In this document: positions 1-11,732 of the stretch, in pieces
Layout: every line of letters starts with the position of its first letter
How positions within the stretch are numbered: position 1 is the first letter of the stretch
Assembly: GCA_943736015.1 (NCBI GenBank)
Contig: OX031069.1
Location: 42,938,728-43,002,727 of the forward strand
Direction: 5' to 3'
Length of the DNA: 64,000 nucleotides
Origin: Tridacna crocea
Lineage: Eukaryota > Mollusca > Bivalvia > Cardiida > Cardiidae
Position numbers and translations under genes: made by a program
The notes under the pieces: generated by a model
Told to the model about the DNA's origin: nothing
What the model saw: only the letters and a program-made list of their open reading frames with translations
Database searches by the model: none

Positions 1-336
1 TTTATGTAATATTTACTACATGACTGCTCAAAATTTTATGAAATTTCGAATTTTGAATTATTATTAAAAAATGCCACAAATCACACACCAGTTGTATTTA
101 TTTCAATGATGCAATATTGTCTTATGGGAAAAGGGGACTTAAAGGGGGCTTAGTGGGCTTATTGTCCTCTACAAGTTCGTGTTGGCTATCTCTAAGATAG
201 AAATTGCCTTTTCACTTCAATTTTTGGGGGGCATGTACAGGTTCTTTTAGGGTAAAAGAAGTGAATTTCTATCAATTTCATATATTTTATGACAAGCACT
301 TGTTCGGGGAGCATAACCCGTCCCTGACGGCTCTTG
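1..336 (+). mobile_element. 3' part of a Helentron-like (HINE/pearl) element, cut by window edge
   Basis: This stretch is nearly identical to 35855-36191, the 3' part of a complete copy further on. It carries the sub-terminal motif TTCGGGGAGCATAA, followed by a short hairpin (CCGTC cct GACGG) and the end CTCTTG before a T run. The 5' part lies outside the window. Classification follows the full copy and is an inference. Confidence 0.7.
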
Positions 337-699
337 TTTTTTTAAAGAAAATGCTGAGTTGTTATCAAAGCTATACCTTACTCGGTATCGTGGTGCAAAA
401 ACTTTGAGATTATATTTCTCTGTCATAAATGAAGATATTTACTTGTACTTAAAACTAGGTTAAGTTTTAGCTATTAAAATAGGAACCCATACGACTTATG
501 GCAACAAAGTAAGGGACTTACTGAAGGGATAAACCAATAAGAAACAAGGGAATAAAAAATCAGAAACAGAAGAATTTATTTCCAAGAGATACATGACCAA
601 AACATGTCCATATTTGTAGAGTGTGTTTTCCCTAAGCATGCAGAAATTGTATTTGATATTAATCAGGGATAACAAAATTGCAAGTATTACTTTATATAT
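337..699. other. Unassigned AT-rich sequence
   Basis: No coding signal, hairpin family or tandem structure recognised between the Helentron-like end and the minisatellite. Confidence 0.5.
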
Positions 700-1412
700 T
701 TGTATATTTTTATGGAGAACGTAAACACTTTACATTTTCATTGGGAACGTAACAGTGTATGTCTTCATGGAGAACGTAATAGTGTATATCTTCATGGAGA
801 ACGTAACAGTGTATATCTTCATGGAGAACGTAACAGTGTATATCTTCATGGAGAACATGACATAGTATATCTTCATGGAGAACCTAACCATGTACATTTT
901 CATGGAGAACATGGCCTAACAGTGTAGATTTTCATGGAGAACATAACCCTGTACATTTTCATGAAGAACGTAACACTGTACATGTTCATGGAAAACATGA
1001 CATAACAGTGTACATTTTCATGGAGAACATGACATAACAGTGTACATTTTTATGGAGAACGTAACACTATACATTTTCACGGAAAACATGACATAACAGT
1101 GTACATTTTCACGGAGAATATGACATAACAGTGTACATTTTTATGGAGAACGTAACACTGTACATTTTCACGGAAAACATGACATAACAGTGTACATTTT
1201 TATGGAGAACGTAACACTGTACATTTTCATGGAGAACATGACATAACAGTGTACATTTTCATGAAGAACGTAACACTGTACATTTTCATGGAGAACATGA
1301 CATAACAGTGTCCATTTTTATGGAGAACCTAACACTGTACATTTTCGTCGAGAACATAAAACTGTACATTTTCATGAAGAAGATAACATTGTGCATTTTT
1401 CATGGAGAACAT
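700..1412. repeat. Minisatellite with 'CATGGAGAACgTAACAcTGT' core
   Basis: About 25 imperfect head-to-tail copies of a core containing CATGGAGAAC followed by GTAACAGTGTA and a T-rich spacer. The first part (about 760-900) uses a ~27-bp unit. From about 900 many units gain an extra ATGACATAACAGTG block, so the period alternates. The open frames on both strands here (repeating HGERNSVYL on plus, FSMKIYTV on minus) are products of the repeat and not evidence of a gene. Confidence 0.9.
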
Positions 1413-1708
1413 TACACTGTAAGGCCACCATCGTATTTTCCTCATTCATCACGAAATTGTTTGTGTTCTGTCTCGGCACCGCGGTGTGTTTCTGTACCAC
1501 TGATATGTACATATCTATCCTCGCTAAGGCTTCATTAGAACGTCAGCTCAAGTGTCACTCTAACTAATTGGATCCAATCTAATAAGGTTGATTTCCTATC
1601 ATAACTATTTCGCCACTAACTAAATAAATACGACCTCTTTCGAGGTCTAAACTAAAGCTCCACTGGAGTTAGATATGATTTTTGGTCAAAGCTTTGCTGC
1701 TGAGGGCG

Positions 1709-1772
1709 GACGGTGCAGATCAAAGATCAGACTGCACGTTCTGTGCAGTCTGATCTTGGTCGTCACCGTCCG
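1709..1772. repeat. Hairpin repeat, family B core
   Basis: Inverted repeat around CAGACTGCACgttcTGTGCAGTCTG with outer arms related to GGACGGTG / CACCGTCC. Same family as the cores at 4790, 7729, 29070, 34466, 51251 and 57850. This copy is more diverged in the outer arms. Confidence 0.8.
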
Positions 1773-2192
1773 CATGACCTATTCAAATGGCCATTGACAA
1801 TGAAAGGGGTTAAATAACAGTGACAAGATTTACAATTCTAGCGATGTCGCGGGCGATGTAATTTTGTGTGATACCATCCCTCCATCTTGAATTTTAGTCG
1901 GCCTTGTATCAAGGTTCTTTATTTGTTTATTTCTTGTTCAACACTATTTTATTTACTTCAAAATCTTTGCCTTGTTCTGCCCAAATACTTATGATTCAAA
2001 ACTGTATTGCTTGTTCAACAAATGTTTGAACGGTACTGTGGCAAAAAGGGGGTTTAAAGCATCTATGGGATGCATTGTAGTAAGTAGGTTATCTCAATAA
2101 ATCAAATTTTGTATGCAAAAAATCAATTTGTCTACCAAACTATGGAATAATTTGGTAGAATGGTCCTTTAACGCGCAAATTGACCTATTTTT

Positions 2193-2232
2193 TGTTTGAT
2201 TGTTTGTTTGTTTGTTTGTTTGTTTGTTTGTT
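2193..2232. repeat. (TTTG)n microsatellite
   Basis: About ten tandem TTTG units. The Lys/Gln/Thr/Asn-rich minus-strand frame across it comes from the repeat. Confidence 0.9.
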
Positions 2233-2901
2233 TTTTCACCCGGTTCTGCCTGCGCGGTCAGCACAGAATGACCTAAATTGATACCTTTTGCTGATTCATA
2301 AACACCCTTTTTCCAGAGCATATCTCTGCATATTTTATCATTTTATCTTTTTCAACAATATTTGATTCATTCCAAGCTGAATGTCCTCTTTTCTTAGCAT
2401 TATTTCATATTTACTTCGATAATCCTATTTTTAGGGATTTCACAGATGTGTGTTTTTTTAATACATTCCGAAGCCATATATCTTGCTTGACAATATCCTA
2501 TTCCCTCCGAGAACTTGCTTCTTATTTAGTAACAATTTATTGATTGTAAAGCGTTATTTTCTACTTGCTTTCGTACTCATTGAACAATACATGAATCATA
2601 TTTTGTTCATTTTTCACCTAAAGAAATATGTCTCGTTTAAGCAGGTCTAATAAAAATCTCATCTTTCTCTTGACCACCGACATTTTATTCATACTAATTC
2701 TTTATTTCGTATTCTTACATGACACGCAATTTTGGCTCTATAAAGACAGTGCAAGGAAAACGTGGTAAAATCTGCGACAACCCATGTAGAGTGACGTCAT
2801 TCAATGAATGAGTTATTCAATGGAACATAATCTTCATCCGCGTTTTTACTCTTAGTTTGAACTTGTTTTCCTTTCATTTAGAATTGGCCATGTTAGAATC
2901 G

Positions 2902-3069
2902 AAATAATCTTCTGTCTATCGTGGTATATCGTTCAATAAACCACGTTGTGAGTTATGGGGCGCAATGAATAGCCCACTCGGGCTATCGCCCTCGTGGATT
3001 ATTTATTGTGCCTCATAACTCACAACTGTGGTTTATTGAACGATGTACCACGAAAGAAAGAAGATTATT
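2902..3069. mobile_element. Foldback element with ~65-bp arms
   Basis: Left arm AATAATCTTCTGTCTATCG... and right arm ...CGAAAGAAAGAAGATTATT pair with few mismatches around a central CGGGCTATCG loop. Both arms contain GTTCAATAAACCAC / GTGGTTTATTGAAC. Non-coding MITE-like hairpin. Confidence 0.75.
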
Positions 3070-3352
3070 TCTTAATTCAACGCAATCAGTCATTTCAAAC
3101 TTATCTTTTAGAGTGAAATACATTCTGAACTTGATCTACGCTGTCTACAAAAAGTCAGAGAGTCGCGGTAAACAACTTAGGTATAAAGCAGTATATTCAA
3201 GGTTTTGCAAAGCACTGGACAGCGTTACACATTTTGATACATGTTTAGCGCAAGGTATAAAATGAGGAATAAGAACACGTTTACACTTTCAGACAAAAAT
3301 ATGATACAAAAAAAATGTTACAAGATTTCTTTATATCAAAAACACTTTGTCG

Positions 3353-3425
3353 GTTTACTTAAAAAAACTCGTAACTACAGCTTGTATCAAGCTGTAGTCA
3401 CGAGGTTTTTTAAGTAAACCGACGA
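3353..3425. repeat. Hairpin repeat 'CTCGTaACTACAGCTTG'
   Basis: Palindrome with arms TCGTAACTACAGCTTG / CAAGCTGTAGTCACGA flanked by TCGGTTTACTT / AAGTAAACCGA. Other copies are at 20674, 21292, 21400, 30891 and 32808. Confidence 0.8.
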
Positions 3426-3879
3426 CTTGTAAAAGGTCGTTCCGTGAGTGGAAAAAAAAAGAAAGTGGTAGCAAGTAGCAAAACAACAAAGACGAAACAT
3501 TTGATTTTAACTCTGTTATAGAGGGGAAAAAATGTTTCAATCAAGAAACGTCAAATTTAATGGAACCAACCAATTCATAATGTTTTTCACGTGGAATGAA
3601 TCGCGTAAAGGTCCACATTTCACGCAATGAGAATTTTCAGCACTTAATTGGCTTTGTGTTCATTTGAGCGTTTGAAAAATGAATTAACTTTGCCTTTCAA
3701 TTGACTTTTTACTCGGTGATCTTTATTTCTATCGTGCCATTGACGAATTTGGGTAAAGTATATACAGGTAGTTCAAGGAAAAAAAAAATGAAAATTTTAA
3801 TATTATTACTACAGAAAGAGAACGAATGTTACTGTATATGTATTTTAAATTAATTTTGCATGTTTAGTTTTGTTTTTTA

Positions 3880-3940
3880 GCTAGTTAGTTAGTTAGTTAG
3901 TTAGTTTGTTTGTTTGTTTGTTTGTTTGTTTGTTTTTTTT
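3880..3940. repeat. (TTAG)n(TTTG)n compound microsatellite
   Basis: Six TTAG units followed by about nine TTTG units. Confidence 0.9.
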
Positions 3941-3959
3941 GTATTGGGAAAAATGTCAT

Positions 3960-4412
3960 TTGATCAGCTTAGGTTTCATCATGGGCGGTCTGTGATGCAC
4001 CCATGTGTTTCCTGGCTTTCTCACACCAGTACTGACACAACTTTCTTTTCAAACCACCGACTACTTTTCTCTCATGTATTATAGGCGAAAGGCGAAAAAT
4101 ATCCCATTCAGTTTCAGTTTTGTTTAGAATTACACTTTGTTATAGTACACGTCTCAGTAGATGAGAGGATCTAGAAAAGGGTCGACGAGCTGACAAGTTT
4201 TCTTTTCGTTGTTTCTCAACACTTTTCAAGTCGCTGTGAATTTCGCTGGAAACACTTCAAATGTCATCAAGTACCTTTATCGGCATTTCACAGGCTTTCA
4301 ATATTTTTCCAAGTTCGGAATTAATTTAGGTTGGCTTCAAGTTGTTGGGTTTCTGTGTTTATTAAATTTAGCCATCACATCGATTTCTCTCTCAGATGCT
4401 TAAAAAGAAAGC

Positions 4413-4452
<40 letters not shown>

Positions 4453-4735
4453 CTGGATCAACCAGATGAAGGGACCGGCATAACTTAAGCAAATTGCGAA
4501 ATCTGTAAACTTCGCCAAAGTCGTAACCGTTCAAAGTATTGCAAGTAACGTTACCAAGTATACACCTTTGCTGAAGCATGTGAGAAAAGTAGTCAGTGCC
4601 TTTGGAAAGAAAGTAGTGTAAGTACCGGTGTGAGAAAGCCAGGAAACACATGTGCGTCACCGACCGCCATGATATGACCTTAAATGTTAAAGTGGCGTTC
4701 AACCCCAATACAAGCAAGCAAGCAAATAGTTAAAA
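3960..4735. repeat. Inverted pair of SINE 3' regions
   Basis: The segment at about 3985-4085 (CATGTGTTTCCTGGCTTTCTC) is the reverse complement of about 4575-4675 (GAGAAAGCCAGGAAACACATG). The right copy continues into GCCATGATATGACC and a GTGGCGTTCAACCCCAATAC tail with AAGC repeats, typical of mollusc tRNA SINE 3' ends. The same 3' region recurs at 10610-10953. A (GA)n tract lies at 4417-4450. Confidence 0.65.
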
Positions 4736-4789
4736 TTAAATCATTGCTATTTCAAAGGTTTTTTTTTTTTGCGAAAATGTCTTATCGGA

Positions 4790-4862
4790 CAGTGTAGATT
4801 TAAGATCAGACTGCACGTTCTGTGAAGTTCTGTGCAGTCTGATCTTGATCTACATTGTCTGC
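4790..4862. repeat. Hairpin repeat, family B core
   Basis: GGACAGTGTAGAT...CAGACTGCACG and its inverted arm, with a duplicated TTCTGTG in the loop. Confidence 0.85.
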
Positions 4863-5159
4863 AAAAGGTCATTGAATAGAGCTTAGCAGCCTTAAGGACT
4901 AGGTTATCGTTTGCTTCCTCAGACGTTCCTCAGACGGGTAATTAATCACAAAATATTCGAAAAAGTCCCATTTAAAAAAAGGCACGACAATGAGTAAAGA
5001 CACAACTTTATGCACTCTGCAACAGTCGATTATTCACTTATTCAATGCCTGTCCTACATTTTTAACGAAATTAAATTCTTATGTGTTTGAGATACCTTTT
5101 TTGAACCAGCGAACTAGACAGGTACAAAAGACAGAGATCGATCAAGAAATTTAATAACA

Positions 5160-5625
5160 TTAATAATTTCATTTATTTCATGCTTTCCGGTAGGATATCG
5201 AGAAATAGAAGTGAAAATATTTTTCGATCTTACACTTGTACCATCAGTGAAAATACCGATTTTCATGTTCTAGGTAAATTGCGCGTGCCTGACAACCAGA
5301 TGGGAAATATGACGTCATTTACCTTAGATTTCTCCCGCATGACGTAATACTGTAACGCGGTGCTATGTGGGAGGGGTACGCCACGGGGAATAACGGAAAA
5401 GAACTGTACTGGATTTTGATAGAGCTCCTCCCAGAAAGGGTTAAAAGCATGAAATAAATAGAATATTTGTTTTTTCGGTGAAAGATCAAAATTTATTTCA
5501 TCTCATGAACACCATCGGTAATATTTTCACTCGTAGCTGCGCCACTCGTGAAAATATTACCGATGGTGTCCACTCGATGAAATAAATTTCGATCTTTCAC
5601 GGAATAAAACAAATATCCTCTATAA
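5160..5625 (-). mobile_element. CRE-bearing foldback element (copy 1)
   Basis: Starts with TTTCATGCTTTCCGGTAGGA, includes ATGACGTCAT, then a long hairpin GAAAATATTACCGATGGTG / CACCATCGGTAATATTTTC, and ends AACAAATATCCTCTATA. It is in inverted orientation to the copy at 6380-6848. About 465 bp, no coding frame. Confidence 0.75.
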
Positions 5626-6379
5626 TTCTGCTCTGTGAAAAGGAGTATTAATGCATCTTCAAAAAGTTTCAAAATGTTATGGATTTGTAACGTTTTGGGA
5701 CTTGATTGGAAGGCCTATAAATTAAATACATCGTGGGGATTGCATTAAATCCATTAAATAATAGCATGGTCGGAATGTTCTAGCTAAATATTTGGTAATA
5801 AGTTTGAAAAATTAAAAACTAATTTCACTCACAGTCTTTCGCGACTTTGAATTAGATAGATTTTTCTCTTCACACCCTCCTATTGAAAATATCAAACGTT
5901 CTCCTCTAGGTTTCTACCTCAATTTTCAGAAACATCAAGTTTTTTTTATGTAAATTAAACTTGTACTAGGAGAATATTTCAGGCGTAATTAGTTTACGAA
6001 TTAAAGGCAGGTCTAAGATCAAGTCAATTCAATTAATTACTCGCAGACCTAGTAGAAACCATGGCAGTCGAATCAATGAAATTGTCTTTTCCACTGAAAG
6101 TTGCTGAGGAACGGTCTCTCCACTTTACAGCCTCTCACTCAAATTTACACACAGGGTTCCTATATGAAGTTGTGCATGTGCAATTTTCATGACCTTGCTA
6201 ATATTTATTACGGAATTATCTCCCCTTGAACGTTTTTTAACTCTTACCTTTGTACTAAACCATTCTGCATTCTGTGACAAAGACCTGTTTTTGTTATAAG
6301 GAGCTGTTGTCGAAAATATGTCATGGGTTTAATCACTGCCGGAGTAGGTTTTATATTATAAATGTCATTGTGACACATA

Positions 6380-6848
6380 GAGGATATTTATTTATTTATT
6401 CTGGTGAAAGATCGAAATTTATTTCATCTCGTGAACACCATCGGTAATATTTTCACGAGTGGCGCAGCCAGCCACTCGTGAAAATATTATCGATTATGTT
6501 CACGAGATGAAATAAATTTCGATCTTTCACCGAAAAAAAAAAACAAATATTCTATTTATTTCATGCTTTTAACCCTTTTGGAGGAGTTTTATCAAAATCC
6601 AGTACAGTTCTTTTCCGTTATTCCCCGTGGCGTACCTCTCCCACATAGCAACGCACTAGAATATTACGTCAAGCGCGAGAATTGAATGGTAAATGACGTC
6701 ATATTTACCATCTGGTTGTCAGGCACGCGCAATTTACATAGGCAACAAGAACATGAAAATCGGTATTTTCACTGGTGGTACCAATATAAGATCGAAAAAT
6801 ACTTTCACTCCTTTTTCTCGATATTCTACCGGAAAGCATGAAATAAAG
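6380..6848 (+). mobile_element. CRE-bearing foldback element (copy 2)
   Basis: Begins AGAGGATATTTATTTATT, holds the TTCACGAGTGGCGCAGCC hairpin, then AAATGACGTCATATTTACC and GGAAAGCATGAAATAAAG. A degraded relative lies at about 7190-7480. Confidence 0.75.
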
Positions 6849-7728
6849 CTGAATACATTTACCACTGAAGGCTGTTAAAGACAAGAAACGGAAACAAATT
6901 CTCAGAAATAGATATCCAATACGAAAACGAAACCATGTCAGTCAGTTTCTGTTTTTCAATACTAAGTAATGTGTAATTAAGACAACTTCCCACTCTGACG
7001 TGTGTAATTAACTGTACAGTGTACTACCCTACTTGCCCTGTAGATCTTACTTAATAATACACTTGAAGTCCTCTTTTCCGTAATGCTTGTCAAGCTAGAA
7101 ATAGGAATATTACCCATGGCATTTTGTCCTAAGTCTAAAAGCTCTAGAGTAAACACTTAGGTTTTGAAACACAGTTAGGCCAGGGGCCATGCTCCATTAC
7201 TGGCTATTTCATACTTTTTGTTAGTTTATCGAGAAATAACGGTGGAGTATTTTTCTATATTCCACATTTATGACCAATTAAAAATTACCGATTTTTTTAG
7301 ACCCTTCAATTGAAGGCAACAGTGCTTCCGGCCCACTAGATATCCAGATAAAATGTTAGTGTTACTCAACCAGATGGAAATATGGCGCAATGTACCCTAC
7401 ATTCCTTGCGAAATATTTACCGATGATGTTCACTCGATGAAAAAGATTTCGATTTTTATCGAAAAAAAGAATATCCTGTGTGGTAATCATCCATTTTAAT
7501 ACCTTTCTCAGTGCAAAGAATTGCTATATCGCCAGTAGCTTGACATGAACCTTGCCCGAACAATACAATAATCCATCAAGAACACGTCACTCAGTAGGCC
7601 AATCAAATTTTGTATGGCAATTGTTCCTTCTTCGTGGTGGTTTTGTCATTTCATTGATCTGCTGTAAAAAAGCAAAACCTTCACGATGTAACCACAAGTT
7701 GAGTGGGTGTAAATGTATATAAATGTAA

Positions 7729-7792
7729 ATGACAGTATAGATGCAAGATCAGACTGCACAGAACGTGCAGTCTGATCTTGGATCTATTCCGT
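7729..7792. repeat. Hairpin repeat, family B core
   Basis: GACAGTATAGATgcAAGATCAGACTGCACAG with inverted arm to CCGTCCG. Confidence 0.85.
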
Positions 7793-7818
7793 CCGCTTAA
7801 TTAGTCAAGTCTACAAAT

Positions 7819-8173
7819 AGAGGATAATCAACTGGTTGTTTTTTATTTGAAAAATATCTCACGAGGATGCGTTGTTAGGCGTTGAAAAAACGAGTGCGCA
7901 GCACGAGTTTTTTTAACGCCTTACGACGCGTCCGAGTGAGATATTTTTCATATCAAAAATAACCAGTTAATTATTCTATTTATTATATACCTTATTAACA
8001 TCATTATTTGTAATTTTGCGTTTGAAAGTCGAAAAAAATGTAGTCGAAAAAAAAAAGTAGTTCCCAAATTACGACAGGAAGTGAAAGTTAAAGTTGATAA
8101 CGTCACTAGTGATGATATCAAAATTTATTACACTGGGAAATTCCAGGATTTCACTGCTAGGTATATAATAAAT
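7819..8173 (+). mobile_element. Foldback MITE 'AACCAGTTGATTATCC' (copy 1)
   Basis: A hairpin of about 160 bp (GATATTTTTCATATCAAAAA arms around GCGCAGCACGAG) is followed by a single-copy arm containing CGTCACTAGTGATGATATC and ending GGTATATAATAAA. Other copies are at 12866-13215 and 45704-46170. The 66-residue open frame at 8081 belongs to the arm and is not a gene. Confidence 0.75.
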
Positions 8174-8575
8174 GTCTTTCTGAGTGTCAGTGGATTCTAT
8201 TCCTTGACACTGAAAATGATCAAGTTGATATACTTGGCACCGAAAGAGTTAATGACGATTGTAAATGTATTTACTACATAGGCTACAAGTCTCAATTTGA
8301 CAAGTTCGTTACTGTCGCCAGGTTGATTCCATTTAACTGATAGATTCTAAATAACTTTGCTCAACGAAGCAATGTGTAATGGCCTAATAATTCCTCATTT
8401 CCACTTGCTCAAGTTGCTGCATTGAATTGGCAGTTATATGTTTGTATAGTTTTTTTACAAGTAGTCTTTAAGATTTAAATCCTCTGCATCTCGTCATTGT
8501 GTGGTAAAGGAGAAAACTCCTTGTAAGGCATCTTGCTCTTTTTACATACAGTAAGCTCTTCAACTATGGCTGCAT

Positions 8576-8790
8576 GTGCACATGCATCATCGATATTTTT
8601 TCCATTGGAAATGTCCGTATCTTCTCCATTTTATCTCATTTATGTACATAATTTAGAATAACCGATTTTTGATAGAGGACATTTTGTCCTCTATCAAAAA
8701 TCGGTTTTTCTAAATTATGTACATAAATGAGATAAAATGGAGAAGATACGGACATTTCCAATGGAAAAAATATCGATGATGCATATGCAC
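8576..8790. repeat. Near-perfect 215-bp palindrome
   Basis: Left arm from GTGCACATGCATCATCGATA, right arm to TATCGATGATGCATATGCAC. The centre is GAGGACATTTTGTCCTC. Arms of about 100 bp differ at very few positions, which suggests a young foldback insertion. Confidence 0.85.
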
Positions 8791-8813
8791 ATTCATGAAG
8801 CTGTACCAAATAA

Positions 8814-9183
8814 ACTATACTGCCGAACTTAAATTAAGGGCCAGAAGAAGAATCATCTATCATAAACCAAAACAATGAAAGCAACACCTTTAACGCTTGA
8901 CATGTTTGAATACGACATATAACATTTCGATTAACGGATCGGTGAATGCCTTACAGCCCAGGTTACTGAACTTGACAAAATTGATTTTAAGAACTTTCTT
9001 GCAACTACTCGAAAGGATAGCTTGCTGGGCGAATAAAATTTCTTTGTAAGTGATTTCGTTTTCAAGAATCGAAAGGTTACACGTCGTATTAAAACAATTC
9101 AAGAGTTGAAGATGTTGCTTTCTTTTTTGGTATGAGAGATGATTCTTCTTATGGGCCTTAATTTTAGTTCGGCAGTATAGTAT
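8814..9183. mobile_element. TIR element, ~370 bp
   Basis: TIRs of about 70 bp: left ACTATACTGCCGAACTTAAA, right TTTTAGTTCGGCAGTATAGT. The interior has a 70-residue minus-strand open frame with no recognisable domain. Transposase class unknown. Confidence 0.65.
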
Positions 9184-9189
9184 ATTTCA

Positions 9190-10185
9190 ATATTATCCAA
9201 GAAACTTTGAATTTGCGTTGTTCCAATGTTATACCCTTTATTACTTCAGTTAATAAAGCAAAGTTGAGTGATGTTATTTTTGCTCTATTGTGATGTGGAG
9301 ATGCACCTGCTTAATGATATTACGTGCTTAGGCAGCGTCTAGGGATATCGCTCTTCCTAGACAGTTTATATGATTAGCAGACTGTTTCGCTTACATAGAA
9401 ATATGTACTCCTGAACACAGAAGGGAAAGGAAATTGTCAGTAAAATATGCATGTAGAAGACAACTGGTTCAATTATAGAATATATACAAACCGAATAGAT
9501 CGTTATTTACAAAGCCGGACTGTCTTATCTTCATTTATACTGTATGACAAAGTAACCAAAGTAAGTTGTCTTCGATATTTCAAATGCAAAGATGGAAGTC
9601 AGACTCAGATTCAATATTATAAATATTTACGAGACAATAGATAATTGAGAGAGCAGACTGCGGGCGCGACAATCAAACTCTGATAAAGCTGTTCTTGTGC
9701 TGCGTGGCATAGCTAATTGTAAGTTCGACTCTTTACAGAATGACAAAGTTGTAGATATAACCGTATTTTTAAAGCAAATGCTCAAATGAGAACCAATCAG
9801 TGCGGCTGGAACTTCCGTGCTTGTCTTTTAAAGAATTTAAAACACATGGGGAAAAAGAGGTTATGCCTGTTACATACTAGCATTTTCTCCTTTTGCCTTG
9901 ATGTCTTTTTATTTTCTAATTTTCTCATTCGAGGTTATGGAAAGAGTAGACTGTTGACTGTAGCGTTTAATAAAGTCTTTATTGCCCTCTGTAGAAACGT
10001 TACTGAGCTAATACAGAGCTAATAATGGTGACGATATATTTAGATTGTGCCTAAAGATGCCCTGAAGTTCTGTAAAAAATACCACATACATACTTGTAAA
10101 ATCTTACAGTCTGTGTGTGTGGTTTTTAACTGTCGAATGCTTCATTCTAAATGCATATATATACTGAAATAATCAATTTCTTTAA
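9190..10185. other. Intergenic/unassigned stretch
   Basis: No repeat family, splice-flanked coding segment or RNA gene recognised. Short open frames at 9447 and 9786 lack domain-like sequence. Confidence 0.5.
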
Positions 10186-10189
10186 CCCA

Positions 10190-10390
10190 TTATCACACAA
10201 TCCCGACTGTTAACGACCCGGAAAAAGAAGGCTTTTGAAAACATCGTGGGAAAAGAAGAAAATGCAGGTAACCAGTGTTTTCTTCTTTCATATAATGGCT
10301 TGGCAAAAGAAGGCTTTTGAAAACATCGTGGGAAAAGAAGAAAATGCAGGTAACCAGCGTTTTCTTCTATTCATATAATGGCTTGGCAAC
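10190..10390. repeat. Tandemly duplicated half of a family A MITE
   Basis: A left arm (CCCATTATCACACAATCCCG) and hairpin are followed by a second direct copy of GAAGGCTTTTGAAAACATCG through TAATGGCTTGGCAA (about 92-bp spacing). The hairpin arms have decayed. Confidence 0.65.
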
Positions 10391-10478
10391 TGGCCTATCC
10401 AGTTTTCTGTCCTAGATTCGATGAAAGACATTTAAAATATAAAATGTAGAATATATAAAATATCATTTTCTACGAAAG

Positions 10479-10953
10479 AAGAGGCCCCGCTCTGATTGCT
10501 TAGTGTTTAGCTTATCTGATTTGCGATCTGATGGTTGCAAGTTAGATACCCTATTGAGGCCTTTTCTTTTTGTGATTTTCACCTGTAACATCTGATTCAT
10601 GTACGAAAGAAAGAAAATCGTGACGGTGTTGGTGTGAGAAAACAAGGAAACACATGTGTAGCTGCACTAACCGCCTTGATATGACTAAAGCTATTAACTC
10701 ATTACCAAGCGACAATAGACTTGCCCAAATTGAAAGCATTTGCAGACGACAAAATAAAAGTGACTGAAAATTTGAAATTTGTTTTGTGAAGGTTAGAAAA
10801 CATTGTGGGAAAAGGAGAAAATGCTGGTTACCAGCATTTTCTCCTTTTCCCATAATATTTTCTACAGGCTTCTTTCTCAGGGGCGTCAAAAGTAGGGATT
10901 GTGTGGTAATGGGTTAAAATGGCGTAAAAGTTCAATACAATCAAACAAATCAA
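10479..10953 (+). mobile_element. tRNA-derived SINE, interrupted by a MITE
   Basis: A tRNA-like head at 10479-10560 has a B-box-like GGTTGCAAGTTAGATACC. It is followed by the SINE body with GGAAACACATGTG and CCGCCTTGATATGAC, and the tail AATGGCGTAAAAGTTCAATA with CAAACAAATC. The tail is separated from the body by the family A MITE at 10694-10917. Removing the MITE and one TTAA restores a continuous SINE. Confidence 0.7.
10694..10917 (-). mobile_element. Family A TTAA MITE inside a SINE
   Basis: TTAACTCATTACCA...TGGTAATGGGTTAA with central GGGAAAAGGAGAAAATGCTG hairpin. TTAA is present at both ends and the SINE continues on each side. Confidence 0.85.
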
Positions 10954-11413
10954 CGTAGACTCTCCTTTTGACTAAGTACATCCAGGAATAAATCCGCAGT
11001 GGTAAATGGGTGTAGGAGAGTATTGAACAAATCTCTATTTGGTAATATGATTACGCATTCTTTTAGCAATGGATGGAGGTTGTGACAGCAAAAGTGAGTC
11101 TTTATATGGGTCAGAAACAAATTTCTAGAATCTACATTTCTTTCTGTATAGTATTCCTCCTTGAAATAGTGGCCTAGACAAAGAGGAATACGGGTCCATC
11201 CTTCAGAACATTTTTGTTTTATTCGCAACTATTTTTCTTTTATATGAAAGTTACATAAACCATTTGGATTAGCCAATCAGAAGCTGTGTTACTTTCAGGT
11301 ATATAAAAGTCTGGAGTATAAGACGAAGAATGATTTTAAAAATGGTTGTTGAAAATGGACCCTGGCTATTTATTGTACCTGGACTCTTTAACAAAAGTGT
11401 AGACTTGTCCATA

Positions 11414-11609
11414 TTAAACCCTTTACCACACAATGACGACTTTTAACACCCCTGGAAGAGAAGGTTTTTGAAAACATTGTGGGAAAAGGAGAAAATGCTG
11501 GTAACCAGCATTTTCTCCTTTTCCCACAACGTTTCCTTCCCTTTCAAAGAAAAACCATTTCATATGAGCCACATTGAAACTGTTATCAGCAAACATCCAG
11601 AAAGGGTTA
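11414..11609 (+). mobile_element. Family A MITE, right arm short
   Basis: TTAAACCCTTTACCACACAA left end and intact hairpin. The right arm is shortened and ends at AGAAAGGGTTAA. A partial CRE-foldback arm (AAAGCATGAAATAAATAGAA) follows directly to about 11688. Confidence 0.65.
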
Positions 11610-11732
11610 AAAGCATGAAATAAATAGAATATTTGTTTTTTCGGTGAAAGATCAAAATTTATTTCATCTCATGAATCAGAGAATCATGTACGAGAATCAT
11701 TTCAGGTCGGACAAATCTAAAATCTTTTCATG

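Noticed and set aside
700..927. Open frames on both strands with repeating HGERNSVYL or FSMKIYTV
   Set aside because: Produced by a 27-bp minisatellite (a multiple of three); no start context, splice sites or complexity.
8890..9102. 70-residue minus-strand frame inside a TIR element
   Set aside because: Too short and featureless for a transposase.
10801..10862. CRISPR-like spaced repeats suggested by recurrent GGAGAAAATGCTGGTTACCAG
   Set aside because: Copies are dispersed over kilobases within MITEs, not regularly spaced, and the genome is eukaryotic.
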